From NCBI GenBank assembly GCA_033762315.1, contig JANRLS010000186.1:1-10780 (forward strand): 10,780 nucleotides of DNA, written 5' to 3'. This DNA is from CAYLLN01 sp033762315. Its GTDB lineage: Bacteria > Planctomycetota > Planctomycetia > Pirellulales > Pirellulaceae. This document shows positions 1 through 6,594 of the stretch, piece after piece. The position numbers and the translations under genes are program-made. The notes beneath the pieces are model-generated. The model ran no database searches. It was not told where the DNA came from and saw nothing but the letters and a program-made list of their open reading frames with translations. Every line of letters starts with the position of its first letter. The stretch's first letter is position 1.

Positions 1-48
1 AAACGGTCGCTGGGGTATCTTCGTCTTAGAGATAGACGAGCGAATCCC

Positions 49-76
49 AGGACAGCCCCCGCGGCTGTCCTTTTTT
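49..76 (+). terminator. Intrinsic (rho-independent) terminator of an upstream gene
   Basis: A perfect stem GGACAGCC (50-57) / GGCTGTCC (63-70) with loop CCCGC is followed by six T (71-76); A49-T71 can extend the stem to 9 bp. This is a classic intrinsic terminator read on the + strand. There is no A-run on the left side, so it should not work for minus-strand transcription. It probably ends a gene lying left of the window. One + frame reaches a TAG at 27-29 and could be the last codons of that gene, but eight codons are too few to call. It also insulates the zinc finger gene at 108 from readthrough. Confidence 0.85.
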
Positions 77-107
77 ACGCGCGGACCCACAACCCAGGAG
101 CCTGCGA

Positions 108-380
108 ATGAGCACCAAACCCCGGACCCGCATGTGCGTGATTTGTCGCAAGCTGATCGATCCCGAACGGGCCGAAGCGATGCCCCACACCGACCTGTGC
201 AGCGAGCACGGCGAGGCGATCAAGCGGTTCGGCGGCGAGATGAAAGTGGTTGCCGTGCAGGAAAACCTGAGCAAGCCGAACAGTATGAAGCCCAATCCCG
301 GCGGCGTGCATACCCGGATGGTGAGGAACGACGAGGCAATTCGGAAGCTGAAGGACGAGTACGAACAGCAGCGCGGGTAA
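108..380 (+). CDS. Small free-standing DksA/TraR-type zinc finger protein
   Basis: A 90-residue protein with AGGAG at 96-100, seven bases before the ATG. A zinc ribbon is visible near the N-terminus: C10-x2-C13-x17-C31-x2-H34. The spacing matches the DksA/TraR finger, and the intervening text (I-D-P-E-R-A-E-A-M-P-H-T-D-L-C) resembles the I..RRLEARP..DLC pattern of DksA; the fourth ligand is His instead of Cys. The DksA coiled-coil arm with its acidic tip, which enters the RNA polymerase secondary channel, is absent. What follows is a polar linker and a charged C-terminal helix (about residues 72-90). DksA proteins modulate RNA polymerase with ppGpp; a finger-only protein cannot be assumed to do so. 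It is preceded by a terminator and is convergent with the next gene (15-bp gap), so it is probably monocistronic. The zinc finger is clear, the function is not. Confidence 0.85.
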   Translation: MSTKPRTRMCVICRKLIDPERAEAMPHTDLCSEHGEAIKRFGGEMKVVAVQENLSKPNSMKPNPGGVHTRMVRNDEAIRKLKDEYEQQRG

Positions 381-395
381 GGGCCGCAAACTCGA

Positions 396-1277
396 CTAGA
401 ACCGGATCGAAAGCCCGACGCCGGTAAATGCCAGATCGTCGGCCGCCTGACTGACGCCGAAGCCGACGTGAGCGTCGAGCTGAATGTTGGGCGTGACGAA
501 ATAGACGAAGCCGCCGTGCAGGTAGTGCTCGGTATGAGCCTGGATGGCGCCGCAGGGGGTGAACATGATCCACTCGGTGAAGGCCCCGACGCGCTCGGAC
601 AGGTCGTATTCAATGTTGGCGGTCTGAATGAACTCCATGTAGTAGTGGTCCACCTCGTCGAGCCGGCGATTGAGCTGGGTGTTGCATTCCAGTTCGATCC
701 AGTCGTTCAGCATCCAGCTATAGGCGAAGTTGAAGCCCGGCAGCACCGAGCGACTGGTGAAATCGGGGTCGCCGCTGGGGACGCGCATCTGCGGGAAGAG
801 GGCCATTTCGGGAAGAATGCCAAACTGCTCAGTCAGTCCAAGCTTGGCCCCGATGTAGATGTCGTCGCTGCCGCTGGCGCGCGAGAGCGGGCCGCCGTCG
901 GGAGTCGAATCCTCAACCAGATAGTTGTAGGCGAGGCGGAACTCGAACCATTCGGCGAATATGCCCCACCGCAACAGCGGCTCGGGCTGCGAATAGGTGA
1001 GGGTCTTCACGCCGTCGTCGTCGTTGCGAAAGAAGGTGAAGCCGGTTTCGAGTTGCACGGTTCCCAGTCCGACGAGGCTGCTAGCTTCGCTGAAATGCGG
1101 GCGGTCGGTGACGATCCGATCGACGGCGTCTTCGTCTTCTTCCCAGGAGCCGGCCGACCAGTGAAACAGCGTTTTTTGATAGCGGAAGTCCTGCCCGCTG
1201 GCCGGTGGCGCGCAAAACACCCCAAGGGCCGCCAGGCCGATTGCCAACCGAAAACTGAAGTGAATTGAGCGCAACAT
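396..1277 (-). CDS. Outer-membrane beta-barrel protein, 'transporter' / phenol MetA-pathway-like family
   Basis: A 293-residue protein from the ATG at 1277. Residues 1-28 form a Sec signal peptide: R3/R10, hydrophobic stretch L11-A23, then A-S-G before Q29. The mature part begins with the T-D-R-P-H-F-S-E-A motif followed by a G-x-x-Q-L-E-T-G-F strand, typical of the Phenol_MetA_deg/'transporter' barrel family. Alternating aromatic beta-strands continue to a C-terminal ...G-V-G-L-S-I-R-F ending in Phe, as expected of an outer-membrane insertion signal. The family is widespread in Gram-negatives; its substrate is generally unknown and none can be inferred here. Start choice: the open frame runs back to 1748 through the pirin gene, but only the ATG at 1277 begins a signal peptide (an ATG at 1301 would add eight residues). 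The only Shine-Dalgarno-like GGGAG lies about 15 bases upstream, which is long. Divergent from pirin. Confidence 0.85.
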   Translation of the reverse strand: MLRSIHFSFRLAIGLAALGVFCAPPASGQDFRYQKTLFHWSAGSWEEDEDAVDRIVTDRPHFSEASSLVGLGTVQLETGFTFFRNDDDGVKTLTYSQPEPLLRWGIFAEWFEFRLAYNYLVEDSTPDGGPLSRASGSDDIYIGAKLGLTEQFGILPEMALFPQMRVPSGDPDFTSRSVLPGFNFAYSWMLNDWIELECNTQLNRRLDEVDHYYMEFIQTANIEYDLSERVGAFTEWIMFTPCGAIQAHTEHYLHGGFVYFVTPNIQLDAHVGFGVSQAADDLAFTGVGLSIRF

Positions 1278-1328
1278 GAGATTCTGCGGTAGCTCCCGCA
1301 TCGAATGTATCGACAATTTGTCACGTTT

Positions 1329-1356
1329 TTGATCGCTCAAAATCTGAATTTTCAAT
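1329..1356 (+). promoter_or_regulatory. Candidate sigma70-type promoter for the pirin-dps operon
   Basis: In the 132-bp divergent intergenic region (1278-1409) TTGATC (1329-1334) and TTCAAT (1351-1356) are 16 bases apart, with 4-5 of 6 consensus matches each. They sit in the only AT-rich part of the region, 54 bp before the pirin ATG. A short inverted repeat GACAA-T-TTGTC (1312-1322) lies just upstream and could be an operator. No good minus-strand promoter was found by eye. Confidence 0.3.
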
Positions 1357-1409
1357 CCCCTGCACTCAGGTAAGTTGGCTACGGCAAGTGGGCCGCGAAT
1401 AATGTCCCC

Positions 1410-2108
1410 ATGATTACCCTCCGACCTAGCAGCCAGCGGGGCCACAAGAACCACGGCTGGCTTGATACGTATCACACGTTTTCGTTTGCCGACTACTACG
1501 ACCCGGCGCACATGGGCTTTCGGGCCTTGCGGGTGATGAACGAGGACCGCATCGCGCCGGGCATGGGCTTTGGCATGCATGGCCATCGCGACATGGAGAT
1601 TGTCACGCTGGTGCTGGCCGGCGCGCTCGAGCATCGCGATAGCCTGGGGCACGGCGAAATCCTCCGCCCTGGCGAGTTGCAACGGATGTCGGCCGGCAGC
1701 GGCATCCGGCACAGCGAGTTCAACCCCTCGGCCACCGAGCCGACGCACCTGTATCAGATTTGGCTACTGCCCAGGCAACCGGGGCTGACCCCCTCCTACG
1801 AGCAAAAAGCCATCGACCCCGCCGGGCGGCAAGGGCGCTGGCAATTAGCCGCCGCGCCGGACGGAGCGAATGGCGCGCTCACCATTCAGACCGACGCCCG
1901 GATTTGGCTTGCCGATTTGACCGCGGGCAGCAACCTGAGCCACGAGCTGGCTCCTGGCCGGCATGGCTGGTTGCAAGTGCTGCGGGGAAGTGTCGCGCTT
2001 GCCGGGCAGGCGCTGGCCGCCGGCGATGGGGCGGCGATTTCGGGGGAAGCACAACTCGCTATCTCGGCCACCGACTCGGCGGAGCTTATGCTGTTTGACC
2101 TGGCTTGA
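1410..2108 (+). CDS. Pirin family protein (YhhW-type bicupin)
   Basis: A 232-residue protein, the usual length for YhhW-like pirins. The N-terminal cupin has the metal ligands in canonical places: H57-x-H59 in G-M-G-F-G-M-H-G-H-R-D-M-E, then H101 and E103 in G-S-G-I-R-H-S-E-F-N. Other family signatures are G-W-L-D-T-Y-H-T-F-S-F-A-D-Y-Y (16-30) and Q-I-W-L. The second cupin (about 130-232) is degenerate. Several YhhW-type pirins show quercetin 2,3-dioxygenase activity in vitro; the physiological substrate is usually unknown, and expression is often linked to oxidative or chemical stress. No Shine-Dalgarno is visible before the ATG. A three-codon ORF (ATG TCC CCA TGA, 1402-1413) overlaps the start. 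The stop lies 25 bp before dps, so the two probably form an operon. The family call is very safe; the enzymatic activity is inference. Confidence 0.93.
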   Translation: MITLRPSSQRGHKNHGWLDTYHTFSFADYYDPAHMGFRALRVMNEDRIAPGMGFGMHGHRDMEIVTLVLAGALEHRDSLGHGEILRPGELQRMSAGSGIRHSEFNPSATEPTHLYQIWLLPRQPGLTPSYEQKAIDPAGRQGRWQLAAAPDGANGALTIQTDARIWLADLTAGSNLSHELAPGRHGWLQVLRGSVALAGQALAAGDGAAISGEAQLAISATDSAELMLFDLA

Positions 2109-2133
2109 TCCACGCACATTGTAGGAACCCATC

Positions 2134-2619
2134 ATGCCCCTCACCACCCGCATCGACATCCCCGCCGCCACCCGCAAAAAGGCAATCGCCCTGCTGAACC
2201 AGAATCTGGCCGACGCGATTGACCTGGGGCTGCAAGCGAAGCAAGCCCACTGGAACGTGAAAGGTCCGAGCTTCATTGCCTTGCACGAACTGTTCGATAA
2301 AGTCGCCGAGTCGGCCGAAGAGGCGATCGACGAAATCGCCGAGCGGATCACGGCACTGGGGGGCGTCGCCGAGGGGACGGTTCAGGTCGTTGCCAAGAAG
2401 AGCCGACTCGATGCGTATCCGCTCGACATCAGCGCCGGCCGCGATCACGTGAACAAGCTGGCCGACGCGATTGCCGCTGTCGGCAAGAATGCCCGAGCCG
2501 CCATCGACGAAAGCGATAAGCTCGGCGATAAGGACACTGCCGATCTCTTCACCGGCATTTCGCGCGAGCTCGATAAGTACCTTTGGTTCGTCGAGGCCCA
2601 CGTGCAAGCGAGCGAATAA
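2134..2619 (+). CDS. dps: Dps family DNA-protecting mini-ferritin
   Basis: A 161-residue protein of the length expected for Dps. All five residues of the inter-subunit ferroxidase centre align with E. coli Dps: H39 (in Q-A-H-W-N-V-K-G-P), H51 and D55 (A-L-H-E-L-F-D), D66 and E70 (I-D-E-I-A-E-R). Dps dodecamers oxidise Fe(II) with hydrogen peroxide and store the iron, suppressing hydroxyl radical formation; many also bind DNA through a basic N-terminal tail. Here the N-terminus is short with few basic residues (R6, R14, K15, K16), so DNA binding is uncertain. AGGA at 2123-2126 lies seven bases before the ATG. It is 25 bp downstream of pirin and co-oriented, probably co-transcribed. Its stop (2617-2619) is 2 bp from the stop of the convergent cydA. 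Confidence 0.95.
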   Translation: MPLTTRIDIPAATRKKAIALLNQNLADAIDLGLQAKQAHWNVKGPSFIALHELFDKVAESAEEAIDEIAERITALGGVAEGTVQVVAKKSRLDAYPLDISAGRDHVNKLADAIAAVGKNARAAIDESDKLGDKDTADLFTGISRELDKYLWFVEAHVQASE

Positions 2620-2621
2620 CC

Positions 2622-4064
2622 TCAGCTCGTGGGCGGGTTCTTATCGGGCTGAGTCAGCGAATATTTGCCCGGGTCGCCGCGGCGGGCGGCAGCGGCATAA
2701 ATGTCGCTCATGCCGGTCCCTTGCGGCCCCAAGTCGGCCGGATCGGGCCCGTGCTGGATCTTGCCGTGGATGACATACACCCACACCGCGAAGAGCAGCA
2801 GATAGACAAAACCGAACATGACGATGGACGCCGCGACTTCGCCGGCCGAAACGCTGGGTGAAAAGGCGTCGCTCGTCCGCAAGAGGCCATACACCACCCA
2901 CGGCTGGCGGCCGACTTCGGCCGCGACCCAGCCCGCCTGGTTGGCGATGTAGGGAGTAATCACCGCGAAGACGAAAACCCACAAGAGCCACCGCTGCGTG
3001 AAGAGCTTGCCCCAAAACCAGAGTCCGAGCGCGAGCACCGTAATGCCGACGAAGAACCCGCCGAGCATCGCCATGACGTGATAGGTGATGAACGGAATGA
3101 GCACCGGCGGCCGGTCCTCCTTGGGAAACTGATCGAGGGCTCGCACGGGCCTGGTCCAGTCGTCATACACCAGAAAGCTAAGCAGCCCCGGCACCGCGAT
3201 GCCGAACTCGACCCGCTCTTCGCGGACGTTCGGCAGTCCGAAGAGATACATCTCGGTGCCGCCGGTGCCTTGGTGAAAATGTCCCTCGAAGGCGGCCAGC
3301 TTAGCGGGCTGCGTTTCGGCCACTTTGCGAGCCTGAAAATGTCCGCTGAGACCCATGAGGAGCGACGAAATCGCCGCGAACCAGAGCGCCATCGTGAAGC
3401 CTTTGCGGGCGAACTGCTCGTGCTTTCGCTGCAAGAGGTACCACGCCTGCACGCTCATCACGAAGAACGCCCCGAGGATATAGGCCCCCAGAATCACATG
3501 CCCTAGCCGGTGCATCGAGCTGGGGTTGAAGACCATCGCCCAGAAGTCGTCGATCTCGGCTCGCGGCCGGCCGGCATGCATGACAATGTGATAGCCGGCG
3601 GGTGTGTGCTGCCACGAATTGGCGATCACGATCCAAACCGCCGAGAACATCGAGCCGATCGCCACCATGAGCGTGGCGATGAAGTGCATTCGCGGCGAAA
3701 CGCGATCCCACCCGAACACCAGCACCGCCAAAAAACCCGATTCGAGAAAGAACGCGAAAATCCCTTCCGCCGCTAGGGCCGAGCCAAAAACGTCGCCCAC
3801 GAAGCGGGAATAACGGGACCAGTTCGTGCCGAACTGAAACTCCATGACGAGCCCCGTCGCCACGCCGACCGCGAAGTTGGCGGCGAAGATTTTGGTCCAG
3901 AATTTCGTCATCGCCTGATAGTCGGGGTCGCCGGTTCGCAGATACCACCCTTCCATCAGCACCATCAGCGTTCCCAGGCCGATCGACAGCGGCGGGAACA
4001 AATAGTGAAACATGATCGTCAGAGCAAACTGCAGCCGCGACAGCGTGAGCGTGTCGAATTCCAT
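2622..4064 (-). CDS. cydA: Cytochrome bd quinol oxidase subunit I (short Q-loop type), no cydB partner nearby
   Basis: A 480-residue membrane protein with about nine transmembrane segments. Haem and proton-path residues are in place: H20 (E. coli H19, haem b595/d site), E100 and E108 (E. coli E99/E107), H189 and M331 (E. coli H186/M393, haem b558). The quinol loop keeps K255-L-A-A-F-E260, matching E. coli K252/E257, and the G-R-Q-P-W signature is at 385-389. The protein lacks the long C-terminal Q-loop insert of E. coli (522 residues). Subunit I oxidises quinol and reduces O2 to water together with CydB. Here no cydB is present: downstream is convergent dps (2-bp gap), upstream a 271-bp intergenic region and a divergent gene. 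The partner must be elsewhere, or this is a solo subunit. The start at M-E-F-D-T-L fits the family; the open frame extends to 4379, but that extension is GC-rich and unlike CydA. Only a weak AGG lies upstream. Confidence 0.95.
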   Translation of the reverse strand: MEFDTLTLSRLQFALTIMFHYLFPPLSIGLGTLMVLMEGWYLRTGDPDYQAMTKFWTKIFAANFAVGVATGLVMEFQFGTNWSRYSRFVGDVFGSALAAEGIFAFFLESGFLAVLVFGWDRVSPRMHFIATLMVAIGSMFSAVWIVIANSWQHTPAGYHIVMHAGRPRAEIDDFWAMVFNPSSMHRLGHVILGAYILGAFFVMSVQAWYLLQRKHEQFARKGFTMALWFAAISSLLMGLSGHFQARKVAETQPAKLAAFEGHFHQGTGGTEMYLFGLPNVREERVEFGIAVPGLLSFLVYDDWTRPVRALDQFPKEDRPPVLIPFITYHVMAMLGGFFVGITVLALGLWFWGKLFTQRWLLWVFVFAVITPYIANQAGWVAAEVGRQPWVVYGLLRTSDAFSPSVSAGEVAASIVMFGFVYLLLFAVWVYVIHGKIQHGPDPADLGPQGTGMSDIYAAAARRGDPGKYSLTQPDKNPPTS

Positions 4065-4226
4065 GAGGGATTTACCTGGCGGAAAGAGTGATTGGCATGT
4101 CCCCGAGCCGAAACTTTGGCCCCGATCCGAGTATCGCCCGCCAGAAACGTCGCCGGGCGCTGGGCCTCGTGCCCGCCGGCAACGACGCTTCAATGTACCA
4201 ACCGCACGCAATTCGGAAACCGCGCG

Positions 4227-4255
4227 TTGACGCGGCAGGTTGGGCGTCAGACAAT
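4227..4255 (+). promoter_or_regulatory. Candidate sigma70-type promoter for the Tat-exported toroid gene
   Basis: TTGACG (4227-4232), a 17-base spacer and GACAAT (4250-4255) lie 81 bp before the ATG at 4336. The -35 matches 5 of 6 consensus bases and the -10 matches 4 of 6. The rest of the divergent intergenic region (4065-4335) shows no clear hairpin or minus-strand promoter for cydA by eye. Confidence 0.3.
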
Positions 4256-4335
4256 AAAGTCTCGCGCCCCGCGGCTCGCCTGGGGCCATGCCGCTGGGCC
4301 AAGGACCGCTGCGAACAGCACCGGGAGGACGAAAG

Positions 4336-5415
4336 ATGAACGTCTCGCGCCGCCGCTGGCTGGCTTCCGCCAGTGCCACTTCGCTCGCCCTGCCGGCCCT
4401 CTTGGCCCAGGCTCAAACTCCCGCCCCGGCACCCAAAGGAGTCGAGGGAGCAACCTGGAGCGAGTTCACCCCGCAAAGCGAGCGGGCGGTCGAACGGGGG
4501 GATAAGTGGCTGATGCAGGCCATGCATCGCGACGGCGGTTGCGGGGTCGATATCGGCCAGCCCACCGACATCGGCTGCACGGCGATGGTCGGCCTGGCCC
4601 TCATGGCGCAGGGGAACACGCCGGTCGAAGGCCCCAAAAGCCGCGAAGTGCAACGCATCCTGTCGTTCATTCTCCGCGCGACCGAGAACATGCCGGCCGA
4701 CGACATCACGTCACTCACCGGCACGCAACTGCAAAACAAGATTGGCCGCCACGCCCACAGCTTTTTCGCCGCCCTCTTTTTGGCCGAGGTGATCGGCGAA
4801 GGTTGGGACACCGAGCCGGTCCGCACCGGCCTGCGGCGCGTCGTGGCCGCAATCGTCGGCTCGCAAACGGCGGTGGGGCACTGGGGGGATCAATCGTGGG
4901 CCCCGATGCTCGGCACGGTCATGGGCTGGGTCGCGCTGCGAGCCTCGCATTATGCGGGCATCAAGGTGGGCAACTCGCCTGAAACCACCGCCAAGCACCT
5001 CGTCGAGCAGATGCGCGTCAATCTCGCCCAGCACCAAGGAAGCTGGATGCACACGCTCTATAAAAACGCCACCGGCATTCGCGTGTTGTATGCGATGGGA
5101 CTCGACGACGACCCGATCGCGAAGAAGGCGCTCGCCGACGTGAAGCAACTCGTGACCAAGGACAACACCGCGTTTTCGCAGGCCGGCGGCGAAGAGTATC
5201 TCGCCTTCCACCTGATTACCGAGACGATGCTGCAAAAAGGAGGGGACGACTGGGGCACCTGGTTCCCCACCATGCGCGACAAGATCGTCGGCGTGCAAAA
5301 TAGCGACGGCAGTTGGACCGGCCATCACTGCATCACCAGCCGCACTTTTTGCACCGCGGCGGCGATCTTGGTGCTGACCAGTCCCAACCGGTATCTGCCG
5401 ATCTCGCAGGCGTAG
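4336..5415 (+). CDS. Tat-exported prenyltransferase/squalene-cyclase-like alpha-toroid protein of unknown function
   Basis: A 359-residue protein. The start is decided by GGAGGA at 4324-4329, six bases before the ATG; an in-frame ATG at 4288 would hide the signal. The N-terminus carries a twin-arginine motif S4-R5-R6-R7-W8-L9, a hydrophobic stretch (A10-A24) and an A-Q-A cleavage site near residue 26, so export through Tat in a folded state is expected. The mature part resembles the terpene cyclase/prenyltransferase (alpha/alpha) toroid fold: repeats of paired helices with QW-like motifs Q177...G-H-W183, Q232-H-Q-G-S-W237 and Q321-N-S-D-G-S-W327, ending T-A-A-A-I-L-V-L-T-S-P-N-R-Y-L-P-I. The DxDD acid motif of squalene-hopene cyclases is absent, so cyclase activity is unlikely. 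Similar proteins are common in planctomycetes with no known role. Divergent from cydA; its stop forms part of a hairpin shared with the convergent FHA-EAL gene. Confidence 0.85.
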   Translation: MNVSRRRWLASASATSLALPALLAQAQTPAPAPKGVEGATWSEFTPQSERAVERGDKWLMQAMHRDGGCGVDIGQPTDIGCTAMVGLALMAQGNTPVEGPKSREVQRILSFILRATENMPADDITSLTGTQLQNKIGRHAHSFFAALFLAEVIGEGWDTEPVRTGLRRVVAAIVGSQTAVGHWGDQSWAPMLGTVMGWVALRASHYAGIKVGNSPETTAKHLVEQMRVNLAQHQGSWMHTLYKNATGIRVLYAMGLDDDPIAKKALADVKQLVTKDNTAFSQAGGEEYLAFHLITETMLQKGGDDWGTWFPTMRDKIVGVQNSDGSWTGHHCITSRTFCTAAAILVLTSPNRYLPISQA

Positions 5416-5435
5416 GCCCGCGCGGGTCCCTACGC
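5410..5435. terminator. Mirror hairpin spanning both convergent stop codons, possible bidirectional terminator
   Basis: Outer arms GCGTAGG (5410-5416) and CCTACGC (5429-5435) are perfect complements and contain the GCG-TAG (Ala-stop) end of both convergent genes. The interior CCCGCGCGGG (5417-5426) is itself self-complementary. There is no T-run on either side, so rho-independent activity is doubtful, but position and symmetry fit a structure shared by both transcripts. Confidence 0.45.
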
Positions 5436-6569
5436 TTCGATCGGCCAATCAATCGTTTGGGCCCGGCCGAAGTGGTCTCCTTGGCCAAGTCGGCAGCCGA
5501 GCTCGCGGCAGGTTTGGGCTTCGCTATCGGTATGCACGCCGCCGGCGATCAGCTCGATTTTCGACTCGCGGGCGGCAGCGACCAGAGCGCGAATCTGCTC
5601 TTGCCGTTGGGTGCTCCGATCGACGCCGCGGACCAGCACGCTCGCCAGCTTGAGATAGTCCGGCGCGAAGGCAGCCTGCGCCGCGATCTGGTGCGGCGAG
5701 CCGGCGAAGGCGTCGTAAGCGACCGCGATGCCGAGGCTCCGCAGGCGGTCGCGGAAGTCGCGAAAGTACGGAATATCGACCACCGCGCTGTCGGGAATTT
5801 CGGCCACGATGGGCCGCCCGCCCGCCAGCCGCGCCAGTCGCAATAGCGAATCGGGCAGGGCATCGGCCCCGACTTCGGCCGGCTGCAGATTGACGAATAG
5901 CAGCGTTCCCACCGGCAGCTTCGCCACGTGCTCGGCCGCCACCAGCCGATGCAGCTGCGCCATCCGCTCGGTCAGGCGGCAATCGGTCGCCGCCAAGAGG
6001 CGCTGCGCCGGCACGGGCTCGGTCGATTGCGGTCGAAACTGCGCCTCGTAACCCACACAGCGATGTCCATCGAGTTCGACGATCGGTTGAAAGCGATTGC
6101 GGACCGCCCGCGACAGAAGCGACTCATGCAGCGCGCGAACCGCCTGCACGAAATCGCGACCGGCATGGTCCTCGTCGGGCTCGTTCGCGTCGCCCGTGTC
6201 TCCCGCCGCCATGGGCTGGGTGACGGTCCGGCGGGCCTGCGCTTCTTCGCTGCTGCCGAAGCAGAATTCGACATCGGCGATCACGACCAGGTCGCCATCG
6301 CGCAGGCGGACCTCGTCGATCCGCTGGCCATTGACGAACGTGCCGTTGGTGCTTCCCAGGTCACGAAGTTTGAAGTGGGCCCCATCGCGGACGATCTCGC
6401 AATGCTCGCGCGAGACGCGCGACGACAGCACCTGAAAGTCGCACGACTCGTTGCGACCTAGCACGAACGGAAAGTCGTCGAGATCGATCCGCTGCGGCGG
6501 CTGGCCGGCGGTCTCGCGGGTGAGCCACGGAAAGGGAGTCGCCGCGCCGGGCAAGGGCTTGGTGCGCAT
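5430..6569 (-). CDS. FHA-EAL fusion protein with degenerate EAL domain (probable c-di-GMP receptor-type signalling protein)
   Basis: A 379-residue soluble protein. Residues 25-105 are an FHA domain: G38-R39, S53-R54-E55-H56 and G72-S-T-N-G-T-F-V-N-G81, the residues that bind phosphothreonine peptides. A charged linker (107-140) leads to an EAL domain (about 145-379). Compared with the c-di-GMP phosphodiesterase RocR, E175 (in E-A-Q), N227, E257, D286, K307 and Q363 are kept. The second Asp of the DDF motif is A287, and the catalytic Glu of A-E-G-V is G343. Loss of these two suggests no hydrolysis but possible ligand binding. FHA points to a Ser/Thr kinase input; planctomycetes are rich in such kinases. 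The start at 6569 gives a complete FHA domain; GAGG lies about 10 bases upstream inside a palindrome. Divergent from a gene with another degenerate c-di-GMP domain. Domains are certain; lack of activity is inference. Confidence 0.9.
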   Translation of the reverse strand: MRTKPLPGAATPFPWLTRETAGQPPQRIDLDDFPFVLGRNESCDFQVLSSRVSREHCEIVRDGAHFKLRDLGSTNGTFVNGQRIDEVRLRDGDLVVIADVEFCFGSSEEAQARRTVTQPMAAGDTGDANEPDEDHAGRDFVQAVRALHESLLSRAVRNRFQPIVELDGHRCVGYEAQFRPQSTEPVPAQRLLAATDCRLTERMAQLHRLVAAEHVAKLPVGTLLFVNLQPAEVGADALPDSLLRLARLAGGRPIVAEIPDSAVVDIPYFRDFRDRLRSLGIAVAYDAFAGSPHQIAAQAAFAPDYLKLASVLVRGVDRSTQRQEQIRALVAAARESKIELIAGGVHTDSEAQTCRELGCRLGQGDHFGRAQTIDWPIEA

Positions 6570-6579
6570 GGTCGCTAGG

Positions 6580-6594
6580 GCCTCGTGACGAGGC
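6580..6594. repeat. 15-bp palindrome over the ribosome-binding region of the FHA-EAL gene
   Basis: GCCTCGT-G-ACGAGGC is a perfect inverted repeat with 7-bp arms and one central base. It starts 11 bp upstream of the FHA-EAL ATG (minus strand) and contains the only Shine-Dalgarno-like GAGG. It could be an operator, an RNA hairpin hiding the ribosome-binding site, or one copy of a dispersed repeat. Confidence 0.5.

Noticed and set aside
468..1268. 266-codon + strand open frame
   Set aside because: It lies antisense within the outer-membrane protein gene, which has a signal peptide, family motifs and a terminal Phe; the + translation is low-complexity and has no recognisable domain.
1278..1748. 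N-terminal extension of the minus-strand outer-membrane protein frame
   Set aside because: It runs antisense through the well-supported pirin gene and would bury the signal peptide; long open frames like this are common in GC-rich DNA.
2609..2629. Possible terminator between dps and cydA
   Set aside because: The stem CGAGC/GCTCG is only 5 bp with an 11-base loop and no T-run on either strand.
4288..4335. Earlier ATG for the Tat-exported protein
   Set aside because: It would place 16 residues before the twin-arginine motif and lacks a ribosome-binding site, while GGAGGA sits six bases before the ATG at 4336.
4065..4379. Upstream extension of the cydA frame
   Set aside because: CydA proteins begin close to the M-E-F-D/T-L-S-R-x-Q-F motif; the extension is Arg/Pro-rich and overlaps the divergent Tat gene.
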